DNA of 25,034 bases from CAZDYI01 sp964509765 (GTDB taxonomy: Bacteria; Pseudomonadota; Gammaproteobacteria; Tethybacterales; Tethybacteraceae). Shown in pieces: positions 1 through 8,209 of this stretch (positions are counted from its first letter, which is position 1; each line of letters begins with the position of its first letter). The stretch lies in contig CAZDYI010000068.1 of NCBI GenBank assembly GCA_964509765.1, forward strand, positions 1-25,034, in the 5' to 3' direction. The notes under the pieces are model-generated. The model was given only the letters and a program-made list of their open reading frames with translations. It ran no database searches and was not told the DNA's origin. The position numbers and the translations under genes are program-made.

Positions 1-839
1 CCCATCGACATGCTGTCGTCCGGGCCGCCGAGCCCGAAGGCGGCGACATGCCCTCCGGGGCGGGCGAGCTCGAAGGCGAGCCTGTAGAGCTCGGGCTTGC
101 CGACGACCTCGACGGCGAGGTCCACCCCGCGCCCTTCGGTCGCCTTGGCGACCTCCTCCCTCATCGCCTCTGCGTCGGTGACCACCACGTCCGCGCCTGC
201 CTCCCTGGCCATCCTCGCGCGCTCGGCGACTGGCTCGACGGCGATGATCGGAGCCGCGCCGACCAGGCGCAGCATCTGGATGTGGAGGTTGCCGATCGGA
301 CCGCATCCGATCACCGCGACCGACATCCCGAAGCGCACGCCGGACCTGCGGGTCGCGCGGACAACGCAGGCGATCGGCTCGGTCATCGCTAGCTCCTCGA
401 CGGGCGCGTCCTCGGGCGCCTTGATCAGCAGCCGCGCGGGGACCGAGACGTACTCGGCGTATCCGCCGTCGCGGTGGATGCCGATCTGCCTCATGTTCGG
501 GCAGTTGAGGATCTGGTTGCGGCGGCAGTAGTAGCAGTGTCCGCAGCCGATGTTGTTGTCGACCACCACCCGGTCGCCGACGGCGACGCTCTCGACCTTG
601 TCGCCCACTGCGGCGACGGATCCCGCGATCTCGTGGCCCGGGATCATCGGCAGGAACTCGCTCGAGTAGTTGCCGCGGAAGATGTGGATGTCGGTCCCGC
701 ACAGGCCGCAGGCTGCGACCTCGACCAGCGCGTCGTCGGGGCCGATCTCCGGAACGTCGGCCTCGCCGTACTCGAAGCGGCCGGGCTCGACGAGTGTCGC
801 GGCCTTCATCCTTGTCGGGATATCTTTCCTTTCGCTCAT
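1..839 (-). CDS. Zinc-dependent alcohol/polyol dehydrogenase, C-terminus cut by window edge
   Basis: Medium-chain NAD(P)-dependent dehydrogenase of the sorbitol/threonine dehydrogenase type, which oxidises a secondary alcohol of a polyol, sugar or amino acid. The 279 visible codons show the catalytic zinc site (Cys47 in CGLCGTD; His69-Glu70 in PGHE), four structural-zinc cysteines (99, 102, 105, 113) and the Rossmann motif GCGPIGNL. The reading frame is open at base 1, so the C-terminal part of the roughly 340-residue family length is missing. The ATG at 839 overlaps the stop of the upstream permease as ATGA, which suggests translational coupling. An in-frame ATG at codon 11 (MKAA) matches the usual family N-terminus and could be the real start. 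As last visible gene of a sugar ABC operon, it probably oxidises the imported substrate. That link is inferred from position, and the exact substrate is unknown. Confidence 0.93.
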   Translation of the reverse strand, partial: MSERKDIPTRMKAATLVEPGRFEYGEADVPEIGPDDALVEVAACGLCGTDIHIFRGNYSSEFLPMIPGHEIAGSVAAVGDKVESVAVGDRVVVDNNIGCGHCYYCRRNQILNCPNMRQIGIHRDGGYAEYVSVPARLLIKAPEDAPVEELAMTEPIACVVRATRRSGVRFGMSVAVIGCGPIGNLHIQMLRLVGAAPIIAVEPVAERARMAREAGADVVVTDAEAMREEVAKATEGRGVDLAVEVVGKPELYRLAFELARPGGHVAAFGLGGPDDSMSM

Positions 840-1786
840 TTCACTATGCTCATCTTGCTGCGGTCTATGGTCAGGGCGATCGCGACTATCAGCACGATGC
901 CGAAGAATATCTGCTGGTCGGTCGCCGGGATCTCGAGGTACAGCATGCTCACCCGGATGACCGCGACTATCATCGCGCCCGCGAGGGTGTTCAGCACCCC
1001 GCCGACGCCGCCGGTAAGCGGCGTGCCGCCGACTAGGACCGCGACGATCGCGGGCAGGAGGAAGCCCTCGGCGATCGTCGGCGCCCCGCCAGCGAGCTGG
1101 ACCGAGAACAGCAGCCCGGCGAGGGCGGCAAAGCAGCCGGAGATCGCGAAGGCGGCGATCTTGCATCGGTCGACCTTGACCCCCGAGGCGTTGGCCGCGA
1201 GCTCGCCGGCCCCGATCGCCTTGAGCGAGCGGCCGAGCGGCGTGCGGCGCTCGATCACGACCGCGATAGCCAAAAGCAGCGAGGCGATGCCGATCTCGTT
1301 GGGGACGCCGCCGGTGTTGCCGATCATCCAGCCGAAGACCTCGTCGCGGAGGTCGGCGTCCATGTACAGGGCGCGCTGGCCGGAGGCGAACTGCGCGACC
1401 GACAGCGCCACACCGCCGAGCGCTAGCGTCGCGATGAACGACGGGACCTTGAGCTTGGTGCTGACGAAGCCCGACGCGGTCCCCATCAGCAGGCCCGCCA
1501 GGATGCATGCCGGGGCCGCGAAACCGCCGAGCTTGGCGAGCCAGATCGTCGCGAGCACGGTGACCATGTTCGCGATCGACTGCGAGGACAGGTCGATGCC
1601 GCCGATGTAGATGACGAACGTCATCCCGAGCGCCATGATGAACAGCGTCGAGATGTCGGCCGCCATGTTCATCAGGTTGGAGGGCCGCAGGAAGGACGGG
1701 TCCATGATCCCGACGAGCAGGGTCAGGACCGCAAGCGTGATCCAGGGGTACCAGCGCTTGAGCTTCTCGAGGTCGACCGCTGCCAT
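836..1786 (-). CDS. Sugar ABC transporter permease, RbsC family (first of two)
   Basis: Inner-membrane permease of the ribose/xylose-type ABC importer family (BPD_transp_2), 316 residues, close to the family length. It is almost entirely hydrophobic helices. Recognisable family segments are ALGMTFVIYIGGIDLS near residues 52-67, the glycine-rich GRSLKAIGAGELAANASG around 185-202, and VLVGGTPLTGGVGGV around 250-264. It starts 4 bases after the ATPase gene and its stop overlaps the dehydrogenase start, so it is tightly coupled in one operon. Together with the permease at 3300-4292 it probably forms a heterodimeric channel, as in the LsrC/LsrD or YtfT/YjfF systems. The family is certain; the sugar is not readable from sequence. 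Confidence 0.95.
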   Translation of the reverse strand: MAAVDLEKLKRWYPWITLAVLTLLVGIMDPSFLRPSNLMNMAADISTLFIMALGMTFVIYIGGIDLSSQSIANMVTVLATIWLAKLGGFAAPACILAGLLMGTASGFVSTKLKVPSFIATLALGGVALSVAQFASGQRALYMDADLRDEVFGWMIGNTGGVPNEIGIASLLLAIAVVIERRTPLGRSLKAIGAGELAANASGVKVDRCKIAAFAISGCFAALAGLLFSVQLAGGAPTIAEGFLLPAIVAVLVGGTPLTGGVGGVLNTLAGAMIVAVIRVSMLYLEIPATDQQIFFGIVLIVAIALTIDRSKMSIVK

Positions 1787-1789
1787 GGC

Positions 1790-3295
1790 CTAGATCATGT
1801 GGGCGATGAGGTCGTACGGCGAGGGCTTGTCGCCGACCGGGCAGGCGAAGCGCTCGCGGACCTCGCCGTCGCGCATGACGATCGCGTTGTGCGACAGCCC
1901 GATCGCCTCGTCGAGCGTGTCAGCGACGAGGATGATCCCCGAGCCGGCGGCGCTCATCTCCCTGACCATGCGGTAGACGTCCTCCTTTGCGCCGATGTCG
2001 AGGCCGCGGGTCGGGTGGTCGAGGAGGATGATCCCGGCGTCGGCGCTGCGCCACTTGGCGAGCACGACCTTCTGCTGGTTGCCGCCGGACAGCTTGCCGC
2101 AGTCGGCGTGCTCGGACGAGGCCTTGATCGACAGCCTGCCGATCCAGTCGCGGGCGAGGCTGCGCTCCTTGCCGACCTTCAGGAGCCCGCCCGCGGAGAA
2201 GTCGCCGAGGCGCGGCAGCGTGATGTTCTCGTACAGGTGCATGCCGTTGACGAGCCCCTCGACCTTGCGCTCGCGCGGTACGTAGCCGATGCCCAGTTCG
2301 ATCGCCGACACAGGGTCGAGGGCGCCGCGCTCGCCGCCCCTCACCCGCAGGGTCCCGCCGGTCAGGGCGCGCATGCCGAACAGGGTGCGCAGAACCTCCT
2401 CGCATCCGCTGCCCTCGACGCCGACCAGTGCGAGGACCTCGCCTGCGTGCAGCTTGAGGCTTACGTCGCGGTAGCCCTTGCCCGACGACGCCCCGTCGAG
2501 CTCGACGAGGACCTTCGACCTGTCGAAGGCGCCCTGCTCGTCCTCGCGGAAGTAGGTGTGGTCGATGGTCCGGCCGACCATCGCGTGCTGGACCTCGGTC
2601 ACGTCGGCCTTGTCGCGGTCGACCGCCATGGAGACGCGGCCGTCCTTGAGCACGTAGATCCGGTCGGAGATCTCGATGACCTCGTCGAGGTGGTGCGAGA
2701 CGAAGATGAACGAGGCCCGCGAGCGCAGGTCGCGGACCAGCCCGAACAGCAGCTCGACCTCCTCGCGCGAAAGCACCGACGTCGGCTCGTCGAGCAGTAT
2801 CACCAGGTCGCCGTCGATGCGGTCCTCGAGGGCGAGGACCTTGGCGAACTCGACGAGCTGGCGCTGCGCGAACGAAAGCGACGAGGTCACCGCGTGCGGG
2901 TCGACGTCGAGGCGGACCTTCTCGAGCTGCCGCTTCGCGGCGCGCGCCATCTCGCCGAGCCTGATCACTCCGCAGCGGACGAACTGGCTCTCGAAGCCGA
3001 GGAAGATGTTCTCCATGATGGTCAGGTTCGGGATCAGCGACTGCTCCTGGAACACCATCCCGACGCCGGCCTCCATCGCCTCGCGCGGGCTGCGGAAGCG
3101 GACCGGCTCGCCGTCGATGAGGATCTCGCCCTCGTCCTGCTGGTAGGCGCCGTAGATGACCTTCATCAGGGTCGACTTGCCGGCGCCGTTCTCGCCGACG
3201 AGCCCGACCACCTCGCCGCGCTTGACCTCGAAGTCGATCCCGCTGAGCGCCCTCACGCCCGGGAAGGACTTGCTGACGCCGCGGAGCTGGTACAC
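1790..3295 (-). CDS. Sugar ABC transporter ATP-binding protein, RbsA-type double ATPase
   Basis: Cytoplasmic energy-coupling subunit of a carbohydrate importer, 501 residues with two fused nucleotide-binding domains, as in RbsA/XylG/MglA. Domain 1 has Walker A GENGAGKST (34-42), a signature SFAQRQ near 141-146 and Walker B LLDEPTS with Glu170. Domain 2 has the degenerate Walker A typical of these proteins (VGVEGSG, 291-297), a good signature LSGGNQQ (402-408), and LLDHPTRGLD, in which the Walker B glutamate is His427. The start is GTG at 3295, 4 bases after the stop of the upstream permease. The two sites are therefore probably asymmetric, with ATP hydrolysis mainly using the domain 1 catalytic glutamate. 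Function as a sugar importer ATPase is secure; the substrate is unknown. Confidence 0.96.
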   Translation of the reverse strand: MYQLRGVSKSFPGVRALSGIDFEVKRGEVVGLVGENGAGKSTLMKVIYGAYQQDEGEILIDGEPVRFRSPREAMEAGVGMVFQEQSLIPNLTIMENIFLGFESQFVRCGVIRLGEMARAAKRQLEKVRLDVDPHAVTSSLSFAQRQLVEFAKVLALEDRIDGDLVILLDEPTSVLSREEVELLFGLVRDLRSRASFIFVSHHLDEVIEISDRIYVLKDGRVSMAVDRDKADVTEVQHAMVGRTIDHTYFREDEQGAFDRSKVLVELDGASSGKGYRDVSLKLHAGEVLALVGVEGSGCEEVLRTLFGMRALTGGTLRVRGGERGALDPVSAIELGIGYVPRERKVEGLVNGMHLYENITLPRLGDFSAGGLLKVGKERSLARDWIGRLSIKASSEHADCGKLSGGNQQKVVLAKWRSADAGIILLDHPTRGLDIGAKEDVYRMVREMSAAGSGIILVADTLDEAIGLSHNAIVMRDGEVRERFACPVGDKPSPYDLIAHMI

Positions 3296-3299
3296 CGCC

Positions 3300-4292
3300 C
3301 TACTTGACGAACGTGAGCGACTTGCGGTCGGTCGACAGGTACACGGCGACGATCACCATGATCCCGAGCACCCCGTCCTGCACGTAGCGCGGCAGGCCGA
3401 CGACGATCATGCCGTTGATGATCGCCTGGACGATCAGCACGCCGATCAGCGTGTTCCACACCCCGCCGATCCCGCCCCACAGCGCCGTGCCGCCGACGAC
3501 CACGGACGTGATCGAGACGAACATCAGGTTGTAGCCGGTCGCGGTCTCGGCGATTCCGATCCGCGCGACGAGCAGCATGCCGCCGATCGCGTAGCAGATG
3601 CCGGCGAGGACGAAGCCGAGGATCCGCACGCGCTCGACCCGCAGCCCCGAGGCGTGCGCGAGGTCCTCGCCGCCGCCGATCGCGTAGAAGTTGCGCCCGA
3701 GCGAGGTCCTGGTCTGGATGAACCAGGCGATAAGCAGGATGCCGACTGCGAGGTAGACCATCAGCGGGAAGCCGAGCACCCTCACGGTCAGCAGCGAGCG
3801 GAACAGCTCGTCCTCGACCCTGATCCTGTCGCCGCCGGTGATCAACAGCGAGATGCCGATGCCGACGAAGCCCATCGCCAGGCTCGCCATGAAGGACGGT
3901 ATTCGTAGCTTGACGTGGACCAGCCCGCTGACGAGCCCGAACAGCGAGCCGACGATAAGCGCGACCGGGAACGCGAGCCAGCCCATCCCGCCGATGCTCC
4001 CGCCGAGCGCGATGAGCGTGACGGAGAACAGGACCGCGCAGGTCGCGACCGCCCCCTCCATCGACAGGTCGATGGAGCCCATGATGATGATGAAGGTGAC
4101 CCCGACCGCAATGATCAGGATCGGCGCCGCGGCGATTCCGATGCGGGCGAAGTTCCGCAGCGAGAGGAAGTTGGGGTTGATCGCGGTGAAAACCAGGATC
4201 ACCGCAATGAGGACCAGCAGCGGGGTCCAGCGCTGGATCCGCTCGCGGGTCACCCACGAGGGAAGGCTTGCCGAGACCGCCTCGCTCAGCAT
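3300..4292 (-). CDS. Sugar ABC transporter permease, RbsC family (second of two)
   Basis: Integral membrane permease of 330 residues, same family as the gene at 836-1786 but clearly diverged from it. It carries the family segment TFIIIMGSIDLSMEGAVA near residues 70-87, the loop GRNFYAIGGGEDLAHASGL, and VVVGGTALWGGIGGV. It begins about 216 bases after the binding-protein gene, is followed after 4 bases by the ATPase gene, and ends in TDRKSLTFVK. Two different permeases with one double ATPase imply a heterodimeric channel. An overlapping 375-codon reading frame on the same strand is arginine-rich and is not a gene. Confidence 0.95.
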   Translation of the reverse strand: MLSEAVSASLPSWVTRERIQRWTPLLVLIAVILVFTAINPNFLSLRNFARIGIAAAPILIIAVGVTFIIIMGSIDLSMEGAVATCAVLFSVTLIALGGSIGGMGWLAFPVALIVGSLFGLVSGLVHVKLRIPSFMASLAMGFVGIGISLLITGGDRIRVEDELFRSLLTVRVLGFPLMVYLAVGILLIAWFIQTRTSLGRNFYAIGGGEDLAHASGLRVERVRILGFVLAGICYAIGGMLLVARIGIAETATGYNLMFVSITSVVVGGTALWGGIGGVWNTLIGVLIVQAIINGMIVVGLPRYVQDGVLGIMVIVAVYLSTDRKSLTFVK

Positions 4293-4471
4293 GGCGGTCC
4301 CTTGCGCGGGGAAGGTACCGGCAGCGGAAGGAGGTTACCGCTGCGGTACGCTCTGTCGGGCGCGGCCGTTCCGCGCCCACCGGTGCCGTCCGTTCCGGTC
4401 GCCTCCATACCCCGCATTATCACGCAGGAAAGGAATCGGCGCCCGGCGGTCCTCCCGGACGGCCGGTCGGC

Positions 4472-4499
4472 GGCGCGGCCCTCTGCCGAGGGCCGCGCC
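4472..4499 (-). promoter_or_regulatory. Perfect 12-bp hairpin after the binding-protein gene
   Basis: GGCGCGGCCCTC and its exact reverse complement GAGGGCCGCGCC enclose a 4-base loop, 9 bases past the binding-protein stop codon and about 180 bases before the next gene of the operon. No T-tract follows on the minus strand. It is therefore more likely an mRNA-stabilising or partial-termination element than a complete intrinsic terminator. Such hairpins after binding-protein genes commonly allow more binding protein than permease. The structure is seen directly; the function is inferred. Confidence 0.6.
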
Positions 4500-4508
4500 C
4501 CGGGTCAG

Positions 4509-5618
4509 CTAGTACTGGATCTGGCCGTTGGTCGGGCCCCAGAAGTCGTTCCAGTCGTAGGTCGGGGTCGACTCCAGGTACTCGCTCTTGAACGAGGCTG
4601 CGGTCTCCGGGGTGATCATGATGGTCGGCCCGTAGAACTCGCGGTGCTCGTGCGGCTCCTCGGAGGGCTTGAACGCCCCGGTCGCGGCGTGGTAGGCCAA
4701 AGACGAGGTGATGCCGCCCGCCCAGTGCGGGTTGGTGAACACCGTCGCGAGGATCTCGCCGGCGATGGTCAGGTCGACCGCCTGCGGGTTGCCGTCGTAG
4801 GTGACGATCGGCACGTCGCCGGCCATCCCCTCGGCGCGTAGCGCCTCGAGGACGCCGTAGCCGATGGTGTCGTTCGCGCAGTGCACGCCCTTGATCTCGT
4901 CGCCGAAGCGGGTCAGGAACCCGGACATGATCTGGTTGGCCTTCTGGGTGTCCCAGTCGGCCGGCTGGTAGTCGAGCAGCTCGATGCCGGGAAAGTCCTT
5001 CATCGCGTTCATCAGCCCCTGCCTGCGCTCGATCGCCGGGTTGTTGGAGGCGATCCCGCCGAGGCCGACGACGCCGCCCGATCCGCCCATCGCCTCGAAG
5101 AGGATGCGCGCGGTCTGCTCGGCCGGCTTGAGGTCGGACCAGGTCATGTGCGAGACGTAGTTGTCGCCGAAGTCCCACGGGTGCAGGTCGTCGGTCTTGT
5201 TCCAGATCGTCGACACGTAGGCGTTGCCCTCGGCGCAGGCCTCCACGACAGGCCGGCAGTTGGGCGCGTCGTTGGTGTCGATCGCCAGCGCGAGCTCGCC
5301 GTTGGTCTTGCGCACCAGGGCCTTGACGTCGGCCAGCGACTTCTCGCTCGAGCCCTCGTTGATCAGGTGGGTGAGGTCGTCGTTGGACTTGCCCAGGCTG
5401 CGGACGAACGCCTCGCCGCCGCTTACGATCTCGTTCCAGTAGGGGTTGGTGCGGTTGCGGTAGCTCCAGGCCATGGTCGGGTCCGAGTAGGCCGCCTTGG
5501 CCACCTTCGGCCCGAGGGCGCCGAGCAGCGCGGCCCCGCCCAGGCCGTGGGCCGAGGCGAGCAGGAAGTCGCGGCGCGACTTCACCTCGCCTTCGATGAA
5601 CTTCTTGATGAATGACAT
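4509..5618 (-). CDS. Periplasmic sugar-binding protein with Tat signal
   Basis: Substrate-binding protein of the ribose/galactose-binding family (Peripla_BP_4 type) feeding the two permeases downstream. I chose the ATG at 5618 (369 residues) over an ORF start 33 bases upstream because AGGGAGG stands directly before it. The N-terminus has a twin-arginine signal: S14-R15-R16-D17-F18-L19, a hydrophobic stretch, and a likely cleavage site after AKA (40-42). Export in folded form by Tat is predicted. The mature part shows the family elements YRNRTNPYWNEIVSGGE, ALAIDTNDAP, CANDTIGYGVLEALR and IVTYDGNPQAVD, which form the two-lobed sugar-binding fold. It is the first gene of the operon, behind its own promoter. 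The ligand is not identifiable by eye. Confidence 0.94.
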   Translation of the reverse strand: MSFIKKFIEGEVKSRRDFLLASAHGLGGAALLGALGPKVAKAAYSDPTMAWSYRNRTNPYWNEIVSGGEAFVRSLGKSNDDLTHLINEGSSEKSLADVKALVRKTNGELALAIDTNDAPNCRPVVEACAEGNAYVSTIWNKTDDLHPWDFGDNYVSHMTWSDLKPAEQTARILFEAMGGSGGVVGLGGIASNNPAIERRQGLMNAMKDFPGIELLDYQPADWDTQKANQIMSGFLTRFGDEIKGVHCANDTIGYGVLEALRAEGMAGDVPIVTYDGNPQAVDLTIAGEILATVFTNPHWAGGITSSLAYHAATGAFKPSEEPHEHREFYGPTIMITPETAASFKSEYLESTPTYDWNDFWGPTNGQIQY

Positions 5619-5664
5619 TTTTGCCTCCCTGTCGTTCCGCCGCCGGCGCATCCGCCGGAAGCGG

Positions 5665-5681
5665 TTAATCGTTTAATTGTA
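5665..5681 (-). promoter_or_regulatory. Promoter -10 and LacI-family-like operator of the sugar operon
   Basis: On the minus strand a TACAAT -10 box (5681-5676) is followed directly by TTAAACGATTAA (5676-5665). This is a near-palindrome of the form TTAA-N-CG-N-TTAA, the core arrangement recognised by many LacI-family sugar repressors. It lies about 50-60 bases before the binding-protein ATG and would cover the transcription start, fitting repression relieved by the imported sugar. A clear -35 box is not obvious. No LacI-family gene is in the window, so the regulator would be encoded elsewhere. Confidence 0.55.
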
Positions 5682-5801
5682 ACACAGGACACCGCGGAGC
5701 CAGACAGCGATTAATTACCCGGAGGCCTACACCCCGATGAAATGCCTGAAACACCCTACAATCCCGCCATGCGGTTATCGGTGGGCGCAAGGCCGTCGTC
5801 C

Positions 5802-6284
5802 ATGACCAGGGAGGATTTCGTGACAGCCTTCGGCGGCGTCTTCGAGCGCTCGCCGTGGGTCGCCGAGCAGGCCTGGGACGCCGGGATCGGCTCAGAGCAC
5901 GACGAGGCCGAGGGCCTGCACGCCCTCATGGCCGGGGTCGTCAGGAGCGCCCCGCCAGAGCGCAGGCTCGAGCTCCTTCGGTCGCATCCGCGCCTTGCGG
6001 CTCCCGTGCCGGAAGGCGCAGAGGGCGACGCCTCGCGCGGCGAGCAGGCGCGCGCGGGCCTTGCCGGTCTAGACGACGCCGGCAGGAATAGGTTTGCAGA
6101 GCTCAACGAGACCTACGAAGGCAGGCGCGGCTTCCCGTTCATACTCGCGGTCGAGGGCATGCAGAGCGACGCGATACTCGCGGAATTCGAGCGCCGCTGC
6201 GCCGAAGGCGACAGCGAGGCCGAGATGCGCGCCGCGGTCGAGGAGGTGATCAAGATAGCGGGCTTCAGGCTCGCGCGGATGTGA
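5802..6284 (+). CDS. uraD: OHCU decarboxylase
   Basis: 2-oxo-4-hydroxy-4-carboxy-5-ureidoimidazoline (OHCU) decarboxylase, a late step of urate oxidation that yields S-allantoin. From the ATG at 5802 it is 160 residues, close to family length. It shows the family hallmarks GGVFERSPWVAEQAW near residues 11-25, the catalytic-histidine motif SHPRL (His62), and FAELNETYEGRRGFPFILAV. The start is uncertain. An in-frame ATG at 5742 would give 180 residues, and a GTG at 5820 has the best ribosome site (AGGGAGG) but would remove the conserved FV at the beginning of helix 1. A TACAAT at 5757-5762 may be its -10 box and would exclude the 5742 start. Its stop overlaps the puuD GTG as GTGA. Confidence 0.94.
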   Translation: MTREDFVTAFGGVFERSPWVAEQAWDAGIGSEHDEAEGLHALMAGVVRSAPPERRLELLRSHPRLAAPVPEGAEGDASRGEQARAGLAGLDDAGRNRFAELNETYEGRRGFPFILAVEGMQSDAILAEFERRCAEGDSEAEMRAAVEEVIKIAGFRLARM

Positions 6285-7471
6285 CCGCCGCCCTGCTCGA
6301 GTGGGCGGCGCTGTTCACCCGCTGGTTCCACTTCGTTGCCGGCGTCGCCTGGATCGGAACCTCGTTCTACTTCATCTGGGTCGAGAACGCCCTCGAGCGC
6401 GCGGAGGGTCTCGGAAAGCCCGGGGTCCAAGGGATCCTGTGGGCCATACACGGCGGCGGCTTCTACCACGTCAGGAAGTACTCCGCGTCGCCGGGCAGGC
6501 TGCCCGAGCGCCTGCACTGGTTCAAGTGGGAGGCGTACTCGACCTGGCTGTCGGGGATGTTGCTGATGGTCCTGGTGTACTACGCAAGCCCGGGATCATG
6601 GCTGATGGCGCCGGGATCTTCAGTGCCCGCAGGCGCGGGCGTCGCCCTCGGCCTGGCCGCGATCGCCCTCGCGCTTGCAGCCTACCTGGCCGTCTGCTCG
6701 ACCCCGCTGCTTTCGCGGCCCGCGGTGATGGCGGCGATCTGCCTCGCCTGCTCGATAGCCTACCTTGCCGCGCTGCGCGAGGTCTTCAACCCGCGCGCGG
6801 CGATGATCCACCTCGGCGCCGCGCTAGGGACGATCATGGCCGGCAACGTCCTGTTCGTGATCATCCCGGGCCAGAGGCGCCTCGTTGAGCTCGTGCGCTC
6901 GGGAGGCAAGACGGACCCGTCGATGGTCCGCCGCGGCGTGCTCCGGTCCACCCACAACAACTACCTGACGCTTCCGGTCCTGCTGATCATGGTCTCCAGC
7001 CACAGCCCCGTCATCTACACGGGGCAGCTGTGGTGGCTGAAGGTCTCCCTGCTGCTTGCGGGCAGCGTGATGGTCAGGCACTTCTTCAACCTGAGGAACC
7101 GTCGCGCAAGGGGCAAGCGCTGGCTGGCCGCCGGCCTCGTCGCGCTAGCGCTAGCGGTCCCGGTTGCGCAGCTCGACCTTGTCGCCGCATCCGGGGATGG
7201 CGATGAGGTATCGTTCGGCGAGGTCCGCGCACTTGTGCAAGAGCACTGCGTGAGCTGCCACGCGGCTAGCCCGAGCGACGACCGGTTCGCCTTCGCTCCG
7301 CTCGGCTTCGTGGTCGACACAGACGAGCTGATAGAGGCCAACGCCGAGGCCATCTACCGGCGCACCGCGGTCGACAGGACCATGCCGTTCAACAACGAGA
7401 CCGGCATGACCGAGGACGAGCGCGCAGCGATCGCCGCCTGGCACGCGGCGCGGTCGGTGGCGGATAATTAA
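6281..7471 (+). CDS. puuD: Membrane urate oxidase with C-terminal cytochrome c domain
   Basis: PuuD-type urate hydroxylase, 396 residues. Urate is oxidised to 5-hydroxyisourate, and electrons pass to a fused cytochrome c rather than to oxygen as in soluble uricase. The first 300 or so residues form a multi-helix membrane domain with the family blocks WFHFVAGVAWIGTSFYFIW, HGGGFYHVRKY, HWFKWEAYSTW, RSTHNNYLTLPVL and RHFFNLRN. The C-terminal domain has the haem c motif Cys323-x-x-Cys326-His327 and a likely axial methionine in RTMPFNNETGMT (Met368). GTG start at 6281, overlapping uraD by 4 bases. The haem domain should face the periplasm and need the cytochrome c maturation system. Hydroxyisourate hydrolase and allantoin enzymes are not in the window. 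Confidence 0.95.
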   Translation: MTAALLEWAALFTRWFHFVAGVAWIGTSFYFIWVENALERAEGLGKPGVQGILWAIHGGGFYHVRKYSASPGRLPERLHWFKWEAYSTWLSGMLLMVLVYYASPGSWLMAPGSSVPAGAGVALGLAAIALALAAYLAVCSTPLLSRPAVMAAICLACSIAYLAALREVFNPRAAMIHLGAALGTIMAGNVLFVIIPGQRRLVELVRSGGKTDPSMVRRGVLRSTHNNYLTLPVLLIMVSSHSPVIYTGQLWWLKVSLLLAGSVMVRHFFNLRNRRARGKRWLAAGLVALALAVPVAQLDLVAASGDGDEVSFGEVRALVQEHCVSCHAASPSDDRFAFAPLGFVVDTDELIEANAEAIYRRTAVDRTMPFNNETGMTEDERAAIAAWHAARSVADN

Positions 7472-7494
7472 GAGTTCGAAATGGAGTGCGCGCA

Positions 7495-8145
7495 GTGAGC
7501 GGAAAGGGCGGGCCGGACTCCCCCCTCGCGCGGCTCGCGTCGCTTGTCGGCGACGCGGTGCGGACCGTCGCGGTCCCCGCGACGGCAGGGCGGCCGAGCC
7601 CGGCATCGGAGGTCGAGGGCCCCGACGAGCTCGACGACTCCGAGCGGCGGCACGCCGCCTCCCTGATGCGCGTCAACCACTGCGGCGAGGTCTGCGCACA
7701 GGCGCTCTACCAGGGCCAGGCGATCTTCGCCCGGGACGAGAAGGTGCGCGAGTCGCTCCAGGAGGCGGCCGACGAGGAGGTCGACCACCTCGCGTGGACC
7801 GCGACGCGGATCGACGAGCTCGGCGGCAGGCTGAGCCTGCTCAACCCGGTCTGGTACGCCGGCTCGTTTGCGATCGGTGCTGCGGCGGCGATCGTCTCCG
7901 ACAAGGTCAGCCTGGGCTTCGTCGCCGAGACCGAAAGGCAGGTGAGCGACCACCTGCAGTCGCACCTCGACCGGCTTCCTGCCGGCGACGGGCGCAGCCG
8001 GGCGATAGTGCGGCAGATGGACATCGACGAGCGCCAGCACGCCACCAACGCCGTTGACATGGGCGGCGTCGAGCTGCCCGGGCCGGTCAGGCAGGCGATG
8101 CGCTGCATGGGCCGGGTGATGACCTCGACGAGCTACTGGCTCTAG
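7495..8145 (+). CDS. coq7: Demethoxyubiquinone hydroxylase Coq7
   Basis: Di-iron monooxygenase that adds a late hydroxyl group to the ubiquinone ring, acting on the membrane surface. From the GTG at 7495 (216 residues) the ferritin-like carboxylate and histidine ligands are all present: Glu65 in HCGEV, Glu95-x-x-His98 in EEVDH, Glu147 in AETERQ, and Glu179-x-x-His182 in DERQH. A GTG 9 bases upstream is also possible, but GGAG at 7483-7486 is correctly spaced only for 7495. It starts 23 bases after puuD, so it may share that transcript. The substrate assignment follows the family. The first 40 residues are variable and probably unstructured. Confidence 0.95.
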   Translation: MSGKGGPDSPLARLASLVGDAVRTVAVPATAGRPSPASEVEGPDELDDSERRHAASLMRVNHCGEVCAQALYQGQAIFARDEKVRESLQEAADEEVDHLAWTATRIDELGGRLSLLNPVWYAGSFAIGAAAAIVSDKVSLGFVAETERQVSDHLQSHLDRLPAGDGRSRAIVRQMDIDERQHATNAVDMGGVELPGPVRQAMRCMGRVMTSTSYWL

Positions 8146-8166
8146 GTTCCGCTTGTCCCCCGCGCG

Positions 8167-8185
8167 CCGGCGGCGCGGCCGCCGG
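8167..8185 (+). terminator. GC hairpin after coq7, possible weak terminator
   Basis: CCGGCGGC, a 3-base loop, then GCCGCCGG form a perfect 8-bp stem 22 bases past the coq7 stop. No T-tract follows, so this may only mark the 3' end of the uraD-puuD-coq7 message or be chance in GC-rich DNA. Confidence 0.3.
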
Positions 8186-8209
8186 ACGGCTCCCTGACCC
8201 TCCCGAGCG

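Noticed and set aside
1799..3307. 502-codon plus-strand frame opposite the sugar ATPase gene
   Set aside because: Long antisense frames are common in GC-rich DNA. The residue content (repeated D, A, V, L, H) is that of an antisense frame and lacks any family motif, while the minus strand encodes a full RbsA-type protein.
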